64,000 nt of DNA from Pseudalkalibacillus hwajinpoensis (GCF_039851965.1 NZ_CP156674.1:372001-436000), one strand, 5' to 3'; positions 49,712-59,532 are shown, numbered from the stretch's first letter. The notes: generated by a model from the sequence alone, not told the origin. Program-made: numbers and translations.

Positions 49712-50769
49712 TAAATTTTCCCCCTTTTGTTCACCCTGTTGCTAATCCAGTGAATCAAATAGCTGGATGCGACAAAGAAAATAATCATCGCAATCACAAT
49801 TTCAACAAGCTGGGTTGGTACCTGCGCCACAGATTGCATGTTCAGCGCACCAATTTTAAGTCCGCCAAACAGGGCTGAGGCAAAAACAACGCCAAGCGCA
49901 CCATTCGCACCAAGAAGTGCAACAGCTATGCCGTCGAAGCCTACTCCAGTAAAGTCTGCCATAACTGTCATATAGCCATATGTGCCAAGACCCTCCATTG
50001 CACCAGCCGCACCGGCAAACGCTCCAGAAATAACCATCGAGAGGATAATGTTACGCTGTACGTTAATCCCCGCATACTCAGAAGCATATTTGTTAAATCC
50101 TACAGATCGAAGTTCGTAACCCATAGTCGTTTTCCAGAGCAAGAACCACATAATTATCGCTCCAATGATCGCAACTACAAAGCCGTAATGAAGGCGAGAA
50201 AAATCAGTTATCGACTCAAGAAACGCAGACTGAAGAGACGCCGATTCATTGATTTGATCGGTACGCTCTCCGGGAGCAAGCAAATAGGTTCGTATAATAG
50301 CATTAACTACATGTAGCGCAACATAGTTCATCATAATTGTCGTAATAACTTCATGTACATGGTATCTTGCTTTTAGAAATCCAGGTACAAATGCCCAAAG
50401 AGCTCCAGCGACTGCTGCTGCAATAACCGCCAATGGAATATGAACAATGGGACTCAACCCTTCGAATTGAAGACCGACATATACAGAAGCAAGCCATCCA
50501 ACGAGAAGCTGCCCTTCCACTCCGATATTGAAAAGCCCTGTACGAAAAGCAAATGCCACTGCTAAACCTGAAAGAATGAGAGGTGTCATTTGACGTACGG
50601 TCTCACCAAGCACATAGGTGTTTGAAAAAATACCATTAAAAAGTGCCGCATAAGCTACAATCGGATTGTATCCACTTACGAGCATGATAATTCCGCCAAC
50701 AAGCAATCCGAGCGCTACCGAAAGTAGCGGTACCCAGATGCCGGACCATTGCCCCTTTAAAAATGTCAT
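49711..50769 (-). CDS. nupP: Nucleoside ABC transporter permease (NupP-like)
   Basis: A 352-residue permease of the same family as NupQ, with about eight to ten hydrophobic segments (FRTGLFNIGVEGQLLVGWLA; AGAAGAMEGLGTYGYMT). It overlaps the ATPase gene by four bases (ATGA) and nupQ by one base, so the complex is made in a coupled way. Confidence 0.87.
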   Translation of the reverse strand: MTFLKGQWSGIWVPLLSVALGLLVGGIIMLVSGYNPIVAYAALFNGIFSNTYVLGETVRQMTPLILSGLAVAFAFRTGLFNIGVEGQLLVGWLASVYVGLQFEGLSPIVHIPLAVIAAAVAGALWAFVPGFLKARYHVHEVITTIMMNYVALHVVNAIIRTYLLAPGERTDQINESASLQSAFLESITDFSRLHYGFVVAIIGAIIMWFLLWKTTMGYELRSVGFNKYASEYAGINVQRNIILSMVISGAFAGAAGAMEGLGTYGYMTVMADFTGVGFDGIAVALLGANGALGVVFASALFGGLKIGALNMQSVAQVPTQLVEIVIAMIIFFVASSYLIHWISNRVNKRGKI

Positions 50770-52295
50770 GGTGTTTCACCAGCCTTTTCACGCTTTCCTC
50801 CAGCCATTAAAAGGCCAAGCTCCTGCTCTGTTGTCTCTTCAGGCTTCACAATCGCAACCATTTCACCTTCATATAACACCGCTATTCGATCGCTTACGGT
50901 CATAATTTCCTCGAGTTCAAATGAGATCAGGAGGACACCCTTTCCTTTATCACGTTCTTCAACCAATTTCGAGTGGATAAATTCAATCGCTCCAACATCA
51001 AGTCCACGGGTTGGCTGGGCTGCAATCAGGAGTTTAGGGCTACGATCAATTTCACGGGCAATAATCGCCTTTTGTTGATTTCCACCAGATAATGCTCGTG
51101 CCGGGGTTGCCTCACTTGGCGTACGAACATCGTACTCTTTAATAAGAGATTTTGCTTTTTCCATTATCGTAGAAAAGTTCAAAATACCATTTCTTGAGAA
51201 AGGCCTTTTATAATAGGTCTGAAGGACCATGTTTTCGCCAATAGAAAAATCCAATACAAGGCCATGCTTATGCCTGTCCTGTGGAATATGTCCAATACCG
51301 CCTTCGGTTACGCGACGCGGCTTCCAATTCGTAACATCTTTCCCGCTAAGCATGACGCTACCGGATTTTGATTTTCGGAGTCCAGTAATCGCTTCAATTA
51401 ATTCAGATTGGCCATTACCATCTACACCAGCGATTCCAACAATTTCACCTGCACGGACTGTTAAATTCATTCCATTTACAGCAGGGACTTTTCTCGCATC
51501 CTCCACAATAAGGTTTTTAATCTCAAGCGTAATTGTTGTCGGCTCTGAAGGTTTTTTCTGAATGGAAAAGTTCACTTTGCGTCCAACCATCATTGATGCA
51601 AGTTCATCCTGGTTCGTATTCGCAACATCAACCGTGCCGATTCCTACGCCACGGCGTATTACCGTACAGCGATCACTTACTTCCATAATTTCCTTCAACT
51701 TGTGTGTAATTAAGATAATCGATTTACCTTCCGAAATCAGTTTTTTCATAATGATGATTAATTCTTTGATCTCTTGAGGTGTTAACACCGCAGTAGGTTC
51801 ATCAAAAATCAATATGTCTGCACCGCGATAAAGGGTTTTTAAAATTTCGACTCTCTGTTGCATGCCAACAGAGATATCTTCAATTTTCGCATGTGGATCA
51901 ACAGCCAAACCATATTGCTTCGAAATCGATTCGACTTCCCGAGCAGCCTTTTTAAGGTTAACCTGTCCTTTTGTGGTAGGTTCATTTCCAAGAATGATGT
52001 TTTCGGTTATAGTAAACTTTTCAACTAGCATAAAGTGTTGGTGCACCATTCCAATACCAAGCTCGTTCGCTATGTTCGGATCCGTGATGTTTACTTTTTT
52101 ACCACGAACATGGATCTCACCCTGCTCTGGTTGATAAAGACCGAATAACACGTTCATCAGCGTTGATTTACCTGCACCATTTTCACCAAGCAGCGCATGA
52201 ATCTCCCCTTTTTGCAGCTGGAGAGTAATGTTATCATTCGCGACAATACCTGGAAATTCCTTACGAATATTTCTCATTTCAATTACATACTCCAT
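50766..52295 (-). CDS. nupO: Nucleoside ABC transporter ATP-binding protein (NupO-like)
   Basis: A 509-residue protein with two ABC domains in tandem. The first is complete (GENGAGKST, ISVGMQQRVEI in place of LSGGQ, LIFDEPTAV). The second has a degenerate Walker A (GVDGNGQSE) and ALSGGNQQK, as is usual for this sugar/nucleoside-type ATPase. It energises uptake by NupP and NupQ. ATG 52295 follows AAGGGAG. A hairpin lies between it and nupN. Confidence 0.9.
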   Translation of the reverse strand: MEYVIEMRNIRKEFPGIVANDNITLQLQKGEIHALLGENGAGKSTLMNVLFGLYQPEQGEIHVRGKKVNITDPNIANELGIGMVHQHFMLVEKFTITENIILGNEPTTKGQVNLKKAAREVESISKQYGLAVDPHAKIEDISVGMQQRVEILKTLYRGADILIFDEPTAVLTPQEIKELIIIMKKLISEGKSIILITHKLKEIMEVSDRCTVIRRGVGIGTVDVANTNQDELASMMVGRKVNFSIQKKPSEPTTITLEIKNLIVEDARKVPAVNGMNLTVRAGEIVGIAGVDGNGQSELIEAITGLRKSKSGSVMLSGKDVTNWKPRRVTEGGIGHIPQDRHKHGLVLDFSIGENMVLQTYYKRPFSRNGILNFSTIMEKAKSLIKEYDVRTPSEATPARALSGGNQQKAIIAREIDRSPKLLIAAQPTRGLDVGAIEFIHSKLVEERDKGKGVLLISFELEEIMTVSDRIAVLYEGEMVAIVKPEETTEQELGLLMAGGKREKAGETP

Positions 52296-52325
52296 ACAGA
52301 TGTCACTCCCTTATCCAAAACATGA

Positions 52326-52361
52326 AACAAAGGCTAGTCTATGAAAATACTAGCCTTTGTT
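52326..52361 (-). terminator. Intercistronic hairpin between nupN and nupO
   Basis: ACAAAGGCTAGT and its complement flank a ten-base loop, with only a weak T-tract after it on the minus strand. Placed between the binding-protein gene and the ATPase gene, it probably stabilises nupN mRNA or ends part of the transcription so that nupN is made in excess. Confidence 0.6.
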
Positions 52362-52424
52362 CGTATTTGGCTATAATGTAGGTGAGATTTCCTAAGCGTT
52401 AACTGCTCGGAAGCGGTTAGATGC

Positions 52425-53522
52425 TTATAGAGAGCCTTCGAATTCTTTGTATTCTTCGTCAGTACTTGGAACTTCCAATTCACCGCTCTGGATTTTCTCT
52501 TTATACTCTTCTACTTTTTGTAGTGCTTCTTCAGAGACGTTTTCTTGCGTTTCTGCAATACCTACGCCGTCTTCTTCAAGACCAAACTCAGTCACCTGTC
52601 CACCAGGGAAGTTTCCATCCATTGTTTGCTTGGACACTTCGATTACAGCTGTATCAACACGCTTCACCATTGAAGTAAGCGTTACGTTTTCCGGCATACC
52701 TTCTTCATGCTGGTCACGGTCTACACCAATAACCCAGACTTTTTCACCGTTTTTCGCACGGTTCTTCGCTTCTGTGAACACACCGTTACCTGTTCCTCCG
52801 GCAGCGTGATAGATGATATCTGCGCCTTTATCGTATAGAGTAACGGCAATTGCCTGTCCTTTTTCCGCAGCGTTAAAATCATCAGCATATTGTGTAAAGA
52901 TCTCCGCATCAGGATTAACAGATTTAACCCCTGCTTTGAAGCCACTTTCGAACTTCTTGATCAGCTCAGAGTTAACCCCACCGATGAAGCCAACCTTGTT
53001 AGATTCAGACTGCATACCAGCAATGACACCAACAAGGAATGATCCCTGATGCTCTTTAAACGTAATACTAGCTACGTTTTCAAGTGGATCACCATCTTCG
53101 TTAACTGCTACGCTATCAACAAGTGCAAACTGGCTTTCGGGCTTTTGCTGAGCGATTGTTTGAATATCCTGCTGCATAAGGAAACCAATTCCGAAAATCA
53201 AATCATATTCTTCCCGGATTAGACCGGAAAGGTTCGGCTGGTAATCACTTGCTGCAGTTGATTGTACATATTTATAGCCTTTGTCTTCTTCAAGACCGTT
53301 ATCTTTTCCAAACTGCTGAAGACCTTCCCATGCAGATTGGTTAAAGGATTTATCATCTACACCGCCTGTATCAGTTACCATCGCAACTTTAAAATCGCTG
53401 CCCTCACCTTCACTACTGCCGCCTCCAGAACTCTCGTTGTTTGCTTCATTTGATCCACAAGCAGACAAAAGCGTTCCGGCAGCTAATACAGCCGACAACA
53501 TGAAACCATACTTCTTCTTCAT
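52425..53522 (-). CDS. nupN: BMP-family nucleoside-binding lipoprotein (NupN-like)
   Basis: A 365-residue extracytoplasmic substrate-binding lipoprotein with signal and lipobox LLSACGS near residues 18-24, then the BMP/Med domain (VTDTGGVDDKSFNQSAWEGL, YHAAGGTGNGVFTEAK, VIGVDRDQHEEG). It delivers nucleosides to NupOPQ. ATG 53522 lies six bases after GAGGGGG. In B. subtilis nupNOPQ is elsewhere; here it is between spoIIIE and ymfF, with no GntR-type regulator gene next to it. Confidence 0.9.
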   Translation of the reverse strand: MKKKYGFMLSAVLAAGTLLSACGSNEANNESSGGGSSEGEGSDFKVAMVTDTGGVDDKSFNQSAWEGLQQFGKDNGLEEDKGYKYVQSTAASDYQPNLSGLIREEYDLIFGIGFLMQQDIQTIAQQKPESQFALVDSVAVNEDGDPLENVASITFKEHQGSFLVGVIAGMQSESNKVGFIGGVNSELIKKFESGFKAGVKSVNPDAEIFTQYADDFNAAEKGQAIAVTLYDKGADIIYHAAGGTGNGVFTEAKNRAKNGEKVWVIGVDRDQHEEGMPENVTLTSMVKRVDTAVIEVSKQTMDGNFPGGQVTEFGLEEDGVGIAETQENVSEEALQKVEEYKEKIQSGELEVPSTDEEYKEFEGSL

Positions 53523-53824
53523 TTTAATCCCCCTCAAATTTTTTAAACGCCACTACTCTCTCTTTCTCTCTACTCGAGCTGAGCTTTGTTTGGTTGCGTT
53601 TTCATGACTCATAAAAAAATAATGAGATCTATAATCGAGCCTGAAACACGCCTGAAATACTCTTGAAAAATAAGTCATATTTCGACAATAACTATACCAT
53701 TTTAAGGGAAATAAAGAAATAGTTTTTTGAAAAAAAACTCGATTGCCAATATTTCTAATGGTAGCATTTCTTACACTAAATGCGGGGGGCCATATTTGGC
53801 TCTCACTAACTAACTGATCCGATC
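53523..53824. other. spoIIIE-nupN intergenic region
   Basis: About 300 bases with no gene. It should hold the nupN promoter: TATAGT at 53698-53693 on the minus strand is a possible -10, but no good -35 is visible. I looked for a purine riboswitch and did not find its conserved core. Confidence 0.5.
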
Positions 53825-53862
53825 AAAAAAAAGAAGCGCATCCTAACTGGATTGCGCTTCTT
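53825..53862 (-). terminator. Terminator of spoIIIE
   Basis: On the minus strand GAAGCGCAATCC, a five-base loop and GGATGCGCTTC are followed by TTTTTTTT. The stem includes the last codons of spoIIIE. Confidence 0.85.
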
Positions 53863-56176
53863 CCTCTTTGGTTATTAACACTTCACGTGGCTTACTTCCT
53901 TCATAAGGACCTACGATGCCACGAGCTTCCATTGCATCAATCAGCCGTGCTGCTCTCGTATAGCCTATTCTAAATCTTCGCTGCAGCATGGACACGGATG
54001 CTGTTTGCATTTCGGTAATGAGCTGAACAGCGTCATCATATAAGTCATCATCTACTTCAGGCTGTTCTTCTTCCGGCTTATCTGTTGGGATCATCTCTTC
54101 CTGATACTGCGCTTTCTGCTGAGCAATAACGAAATCAACAAGCTCCTCTACCTCTTCATCAGATAGGAACGCACCCTGCACACGCTTTGGTTTATTCGCT
54201 CCAACAGGTAGGAATAGCATATCACCTTTACCAAGAAGCTTTTCAGCCCCACCCATATCAAGAATTGTTCTTGAATCGGTCATGGAAGAGACGCTGAATG
54301 CGATTCGAGAAGGTATATTGGCTTTAATGACACCTGTGATAACATCAACAGAAGGTCGCTGGGTCGCAATAATTAAATGAATCCCTGCTGCACGTGCCAT
54401 TTGAGCGAGTCTCGTAATCGCATCTTCAACATCGCTTGAGGCAACCATCATTAAATCGGCTAACTCATCTACAATCACAACAATATAGGGCAGTGACGGT
54501 TGCTTTGCTTCAGATGTTTCATTTTGTTTTTTGATGTAATTGTTATATCCTTCAATATTTCGAGTACCTGTATGAGAAAAGAGCTCGTATCTTCGCTCCA
54601 TTTCATTGACCACTTTTTTCAAAGCTTGAGATGCTTTCTTCGGATCTGTGACCACCGGGGCAAGAAGATGTGGGATCCCGTTATACACATTCAATTCTAC
54701 CATCTTCGGGTCAATCATCATCATTTTTACTTCATGCGGCTTCGCTTTCATCATAATACTAGTAATGATGCCATTGATGCAGACACTTTTCCCGCTTCCT
54801 GTCGCTCCGGCAACTAGTAAATGGGGCATTTTTGAGAGGTCTGATACAACTGCTTCACCGGAAATGTCTCTCCCAAATCCAATCGCCACTTTCGATTCAT
54901 GCGACTGATATTCTTTGGATTCAAGAACTTCTCTCAACGTGACCATCGCGACTTCCGAATTTGGAACTTCAATTCCAATCGCTGACTTCCCTGGAATAGG
55001 AGCTTCAATTCGTAAATCTCTTGCAGCTAAAGCAAGTGCAAGATCATCTGTCAGGTTCACAATTTTACTAACCTTTACGCCAGTATCTGGGTAAACCTCG
55101 TACTTCGTTACGGCTGGCCCGAGATGAACTTTCATAACTTTTGCCTTTACTCCAAAGCTTTCAAATGTCTTCTCAAGCTTTCTCGCATTCGCTGAAATTT
55201 GTTGGCGCTCCTTATCCTGAGACACCTTTTTGGGTGGCTGAAGCAGAGAAAGGGACGGCAGGCGATAATCTTTGTTTTCAAGCTCGCCTACGGTTAGAGA
55301 TTGCATTGGTGTCGCATCAGTTGTTTCGGTACCCTGTTCACTCGTTTTCTCTGATACTTTTTGAGTCGGAGCTTCTGGCTCTGTTTGATAAGCACTTTCT
55401 GTAAATGTTCGAATTTCAGGCTCAAAAGGAGCTTCCTCATCCTGACTCTCCTGCGGAACCTCGTACGTCTCCGTCTCCTCGAGCGATTCTTCTTGTTCTC
55501 TTAAGGCTGCGCGCTGCTCCCTCTTTTCTCTTCTGGCATTTCTGCTTTCGGATAAAAGAGATCTCGCTTCGTCGTATGTGTTCACAACAAAGCCCTTGAT
55601 CCATCCGCCTATTTTCAGTAAAACATCGCTGAACGATTTACCAGTAATCAGAACGAAGGAAAGAAGAATTAAGAGAAACGCCATTAACTGTGTGCCTGTC
55701 GCATCAAACAGTCGATAACTAAATGCAAAGAGTAGTGCACCGATCATTCCCCCACCAAGCGGGCTAGATTCAGTTGGGTCACTAACATCCATTCGGAAGA
55801 GTTCGTATGTATTTGCGATAACCGATGGACTTCCCCATTCACCCTGTCGTGATAACGTCTCAAATAACCCAACATGACTTAATAATAAGAATGAAATACC
55901 TAATAAATAGAATCCTGCTAACCTTCTCGTCCAAAATGGCGGCAGTTTTCGCATCACAATTAAATAACCGGCGAAAAGAACGAGTCCAGCTATAATAAGC
56001 CCATACCATTCACCGGCAAAAAACCGAAACATATGATAAAATGCTCGTCCGACTACTCCCATTTTCAAAACACCTAAAACAGTAAATGCCAGAACGGTCA
56101 GACCAATAAATTCACTTTTGACTTGGGATTGCCAGGCCTGTTTCTTTGTTGACTTCCTTCGCTTTCGTTTTGCCAT
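53843..56176 (-). CDS. spoIIIE: DNA translocase SpoIIIE (FtsK/SpoIIIE family)
   Basis: Pumps the chromosome into the forespore through the septum. The 777-residue protein has four N-terminal membrane segments (about 25-170), a Glu/Gln-rich linker, a RecA-like motor with Walker A GATGSGKSVCI and Walker B VVIVDELADL, and a C-terminal gamma winged-helix domain that reads SRS sequences (MLQRRFRIGYTRAARLIDAM). ATG 56176 follows GAGGTG by five bases; the frame is open 30 codons further, without support. Confidence 0.96.
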   Translation of the reverse strand: MAKRKRRKSTKKQAWQSQVKSEFIGLTVLAFTVLGVLKMGVVGRAFYHMFRFFAGEWYGLIIAGLVLFAGYLIVMRKLPPFWTRRLAGFYLLGISFLLLSHVGLFETLSRQGEWGSPSVIANTYELFRMDVSDPTESSPLGGGMIGALLFAFSYRLFDATGTQLMAFLLILLSFVLITGKSFSDVLLKIGGWIKGFVVNTYDEARSLLSESRNARREKREQRAALREQEESLEETETYEVPQESQDEEAPFEPEIRTFTESAYQTEPEAPTQKVSEKTSEQGTETTDATPMQSLTVGELENKDYRLPSLSLLQPPKKVSQDKERQQISANARKLEKTFESFGVKAKVMKVHLGPAVTKYEVYPDTGVKVSKIVNLTDDLALALAARDLRIEAPIPGKSAIGIEVPNSEVAMVTLREVLESKEYQSHESKVAIGFGRDISGEAVVSDLSKMPHLLVAGATGSGKSVCINGIITSIMMKAKPHEVKMMMIDPKMVELNVYNGIPHLLAPVVTDPKKASQALKKVVNEMERRYELFSHTGTRNIEGYNNYIKKQNETSEAKQPSLPYIVVIVDELADLMMVASSDVEDAITRLAQMARAAGIHLIIATQRPSVDVITGVIKANIPSRIAFSVSSMTDSRTILDMGGAEKLLGKGDMLFLPVGANKPKRVQGAFLSDEEVEELVDFVIAQQKAQYQEEMIPTDKPEEEQPEVDDDLYDDAVQLITEMQTASVSMLQRRFRIGYTRAARLIDAMEARGIVGPYEGSKPREVLITKEEEAQSS

Positions 56177-56203
56177 ACTCTCACCTCTATACAAGCCATA
56201 GGT

Positions 56204-56243
56204 GGTGACAAAAAGCAGCCATCTCCGGCTGCTTTTTGTCACC
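56204..56243 (-). terminator. Terminator of tepA-ylzJ
   Basis: A 17-pair perfect inverted repeat (GGTGACAAAAAGCAGCC and complement) with a six-base loop; a T-tract lies within the distal arm. It sits between ylzJ and spoIIIE. Confidence 0.75.
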
Positions 56244-56287
56244 AATCTATTCCTAGTATACCACATCTTGCCGTGGTGCTATAGGCT

Positions 56288-56515
56288 CTATTTCATGGGA
56301 GAAGTTGAGAGTGTTAACATTTGACCGGGCTGTGTACTCTCATTTAAATAGTCCTGAGGATTAGTGCTTAACACCTGGACCACCCTGCACTCTGTCAATG
56401 ATGTTCGTTCAACGAGAAGCTGAACGCCGTTCCATTCGATGATCTTTTGCTGTTCATAAGCCGTTTGATCAGTTGGAAAGACGGCCTCGTGTGGAAGGAT
56501 GGTATATAAAATCAT
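56288..56515 (-). CDS. ylzJ: YlzJ-like small protein
   Basis: A 75-residue protein of the YlzJ family (MILYTILPHEAVFP, VERTSLTECRVVQVLSTNPQ) with unknown function, found in Bacillaceae directly after tepA. Its ATG overlaps the tepA stop (ATGA at 56512-56515), so translation is coupled. Confidence 0.88.
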   Translation of the reverse strand: MILYTILPHEAVFPTDQTAYEQQKIIEWNGVQLLVERTSLTECRVVQVLSTNPQDYLNESTQPGQMLTLSTSPMK

Positions 56516-57264
56516 TGCACAAGATCTCCTTCCTGTTTACCTTTGTATTCTTCGATCAGTTCGTTAAGCTTTCTCATTGCCGGTCCAACTGCACCAACTT
56601 CATCAATCAGTCCATAGCTTACCGCATCTTCCCCTACAACATTCGTCCCAATATCTCTTGTCAAGTTACCTCTTGAAAACATGAGTTCTTTAAACTTTTC
56701 TTCAGAAATATTTGAATGTCGTGTCACAAAGCTCACGACCCGCTCCTGCATTTTATCAAGATACTCAAAAGTTTGTGGAACGCCAATGACAAGCCCTGTA
56801 AGACGTACTGGATGGATCGTCATAGTTGCTGTTTCCGCGACAAAAGAATGATTTGCGGCAACGGCAATGGGTACGCCAATTGAATGTCCACCGCCAAGAA
56901 CGATCGAGACTGATGGTTTAGAAAGTGACGCAATCATTTCCGATATCGCAAGACCCGCCTCAACGTCTCCACCGACTGTATTTAAAAGAATAAGGACTCC
57001 TTCAATTTTGGGGTTTTGCTCTATCGCCACAATTTGTGGAATCAGATGCTCATACTTTGTTGTTTTATTCTGAGGTGGTAGCTGAACATGTCCTTCGATT
57101 TGACCGATAATTGTCAAACAGTGAATGTTTGATTGATCCATGCTTGGTACATTTGTTTGGCCAAGCTGCTGAATTTTATCAACAAGCGATGATTTCTGAT
57201 CATCCTTCTTCGGGTCTTGCTCGTGACCCTGATTATCATTTTGATTGTACTGTGCATTGTTCAT
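56512..57264 (-). CDS. tepA: TepA, ClpP-like translocation-enhancing protease
   Basis: A 250-residue cytoplasmic ClpP-fold serine protease reported in B. subtilis to aid protein secretion and degrade small acid-soluble proteins. The catalytic Ser is in LGGGHSIGVP and the His in MTIHPVR; LLNTVGGDVEAGL is the substrate-binding strand. The first 50 residues are an Asn/Gln/Asp-rich extension. ATG 57264 lies eight bases after AAGGGG. It follows dapA behind a terminator. Confidence 0.9.
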   Translation of the reverse strand: MNNAQYNQNDNQGHEQDPKKDDQKSSLVDKIQQLGQTNVPSMDQSNIHCLTIIGQIEGHVQLPPQNKTTKYEHLIPQIVAIEQNPKIEGVLILLNTVGGDVEAGLAISEMIASLSKPSVSIVLGGGHSIGVPIAVAANHSFVAETATMTIHPVRLTGLVIGVPQTFEYLDKMQERVVSFVTRHSNISEEKFKELMFSRGNLTRDIGTNVVGEDAVSYGLIDEVGAVGPAMRKLNELIEEYKGKQEGDLVQ

Positions 57265-57332
57265 ACTAATGACCCCTTCCTTACTCTGGTAATAGTAGTA
57301 TGAACGATACACAGTTTAACCATTCACACGAA

Positions 57333-57361
57333 AAAAACGGACGCCAGTGGCATCCGTTTTC
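57333..57361 (-). terminator. Terminator of the asd-dapG-dapA operon
   Basis: On the minus strand AAACGGATGCC, a three-base loop and GGCGTCCGTTT are followed by TTTTCG, 12 bases after the dapA stop. Confidence 0.85.
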
Positions 57362-57372
57362 GCTATTCGTTT

Positions 57373-58239
57373 TTACTTATTTAATGCATTAACTAATGAA
57401 GCGCGTTCTTCAGCAGTTAGTGGAATCATCGGTAGACGGACACTTCCAACATCCATCCCTTTAAGTTGAAGTGCTGTTTTCACTGGAGAAGGGCTTGGTG
57501 CTTTAAATAGCTCATTCATAATCGGTAAAATCTGATGATGAATAGCTGCTGCTTCTTTCACTTTTCCTTCTTCGTAAGCAGCAATCATCTCCTGCAACTC
57601 GTTACCAAGAATGTGAGAAGCAACTGAAATCACGCCATCTCCACCGATTGACATGACGGGCAGTGTTAATCCGTCATCACCACTATAGAGTGTAAAGGAG
57701 TCATCCGTACGACTAATGATCTCAGTCATCTGATCAAGGTCCCCACTCGCCTCTTTAACTGAAACGATGTTGCTAATTTTTGAAAGCTCAACAATCGTAT
57801 CAGCCGTCATATTAACGACCGAACGACCAGGAATGTTATAGATCATTACCGGAAGCTTTGTAGAATCTGCGATCGCTTTGTAATGCTCATAAAGACCCTT
57901 CTGGCCAGGCTTACTATAGTACGGTGCGACGATCATGATCGCATCCACGCCAGTCGCTTCTGCCTTTTTGGTAAGCTCGATCGAACCGTGCGTGTTGTTA
58001 CTACCAGTTCCAGCTATGATCGGTACTCTGCCATCAGCTATTTTTACTGAATGCTTGAAGAGTGCCACTTTTTCTTCAGAAGTTAATGTTGGCGACTCAC
58101 CAGTTGTACCTGCTACGACAAGTCCATCAGAACCGTTATTTAATAAGTAGTTTATTAATTGCTCTGTTTTTGCAAAATCAATATACCCTTTACGGTCAAA
58201 GGGAGTAACCATTGCTGATAGTACTTTACCAAAATTCAT
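57373..58239 (-). CDS. dapA: 4-hydroxy-tetrahydrodipicolinate synthase DapA
   Basis: Condenses pyruvate and aspartate semialdehyde, the first committed step to diaminopimelate, lysine and, in spores, dipicolinate. The 288-residue TIM-barrel enzyme has the GTTGES phosphate/carboxylate loop, YNIPGR with the proton-relay Tyr, and the Schiff-base Lys in VSVKEASGD. ATG 58239 lies six bases after AAGGAGTG; the in-frame GTG overlapping the Shine-Dalgarno is rejected. It is the third gene of asd-dapG-dapA. Confidence 0.97.
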   Translation of the reverse strand: MNFGKVLSAMVTPFDRKGYIDFAKTEQLINYLLNNGSDGLVVAGTTGESPTLTSEEKVALFKHSVKIADGRVPIIAGTGSNNTHGSIELTKKAEATGVDAIMIVAPYYSKPGQKGLYEHYKAIADSTKLPVMIYNIPGRSVVNMTADTIVELSKISNIVSVKEASGDLDQMTEIISRTDDSFTLYSGDDGLTLPVMSIGGDGVISVASHILGNELQEMIAAYEEGKVKEAAAIHHQILPIMNELFKAPSPSPVKTALQLKGMDVGSVRLPMIPLTAEERASLVNALNK

Positions 58240-58262
58240 TTCTTTCACTCCTTGCCTTCAGC

Positions 58263-59513
58263 TTACAGTTGATTCATCTGCTCTATCTCCTGGCCTGGTT
58301 CCAGGTGTAAATTAAACGTTTCATGCAGAGCGTTGACAGCTGCTGAAAGGTCATGCTTCCTTACAAGGACCCAGATTGTTGTATGAGAATCGGCCGACTG
58401 AAGTATATCTATGTTTTGTTTTGCGAGTGACTCCACTATCTTTGCAGTTACGCCAGGAACACCACTCATCCCGGCCCCAACAGCAGATACTTTCGCACAG
58501 TTTTCAATGATTTCGGGGTCATAACCCATCTCTGTTAAGGTCGCAACCGCTCGTTCGGTCATTTCTTCCATAACCGTGTAAACGACGCCAGTTAGACTAA
58601 TATTGATAAAATCTACGCTAATGCCTTCACGAGCCATTGCTTTGAAAACACGCGATTGCAGGTCATATTGTCCCTCTTTCGCGTATACTTTAATCTGGGT
58701 GACGCCACTAACATGGGCAATACCCGTTATTAGCCGATCAATAACCTGTTCCCCCGTTATTTTCCCTGTTGCAGAAGTAACCAGCGTCCCAGTGGAGGAC
58801 GAATACGTTGATCGGATCCGCATTGGGATTTTTGCCTGCATGGCGATCTCAACTGCACGCGGATGAATCACTTTCGCACCTTGATAGGCCATATTGCAAA
58901 CTTCGTTATATGTCACGATTGAAAGCGGGCGGGCTTTCTCCACTAGTCTCGGATCGGCAGTCATGATGCCTTCTACATCTGTGAAAATATCAACCCACTC
59001 AGCAGGAAGTGCCGCTCCGAGTGCCGCGGCTGATGTATCACTGCCCCCACGACCGAGTGTCGTTACGTCGCCGTCTTTTGTAACGCCCTGAAATCCTGTT
59101 ACGACTACGACATCCATCAATTTTAATTCATCAATAAGACGCTCAGACTTCATCTCAAGAATTCTCGCTTTGCTATGCTCAGCAGTTGTCATAAAACCAG
59201 CCTGACCGCCTGTATATGCCGTTGCTTTGAGCCCATGTTCGAGAAGTAAATTCGAAAACACGACTGAAGAAATACTTTCCCCACAAGAAACGAGTAAGTC
59301 GTATTCCCTTGACGTGACTTTACGGTCTCTGTCGCCAATTAGCCCGAGAAGTGTATCCGTCGCATACGGATCGCCTTTACGACCCATTGCTGACACTACG
59401 ACCACTACTTTATATCCATCGCTAACTGCTTCTTTAATATGGTTAACAGCTCTCAGTCTGCCGTCTTCACTCTTTAATGAAGTGCCGCCAAACTTCTGCA
59501 CGATGACTTTCAT
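58263..59513 (-). CDS. dapG: Aspartate kinase I (DapG-type)
   Basis: Phosphorylates aspartate at the head of the lysine, methionine, threonine and diaminopimelate pathways. The 416-residue protein has the kinase N-terminus VQKFGGTSL, the GRGGSDTSA active-site loop and FTDVEGIMTADPR, followed by two C-terminal ACT domains. The operon with asd, dapA and dpaAB identifies it as the diaminopimelate-inhibited DapG isoform. In many relatives this class contains an internal beta-subunit start; I did not settle one here. Confidence 0.95.
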   Translation of the reverse strand: MKVIVQKFGGTSLKSEDGRLRAVNHIKEAVSDGYKVVVVVSAMGRKGDPYATDTLLGLIGDRDRKVTSREYDLLVSCGESISSVVFSNLLLEHGLKATAYTGGQAGFMTTAEHSKARILEMKSERLIDELKLMDVVVVTGFQGVTKDGDVTTLGRGGSDTSAAALGAALPAEWVDIFTDVEGIMTADPRLVEKARPLSIVTYNEVCNMAYQGAKVIHPRAVEIAMQAKIPMRIRSTYSSSTGTLVTSATGKITGEQVIDRLITGIAHVSGVTQIKVYAKEGQYDLQSRVFKAMAREGISVDFINISLTGVVYTVMEEMTERAVATLTEMGYDPEIIENCAKVSAVGAGMSGVPGVTAKIVESLAKQNIDILQSADSHTTIWVLVRKHDLSAAVNALHETFNLHLEPGQEIEQMNQL

Positions 59514-59532
59514 TCAGAACACCTTCTTATGT

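Noticed and set aside
53523..53824. Purine riboswitch upstream of nupN
   Set aside because: The conserved loop sequences and P1 stem of purine riboswitches were not found by eye.
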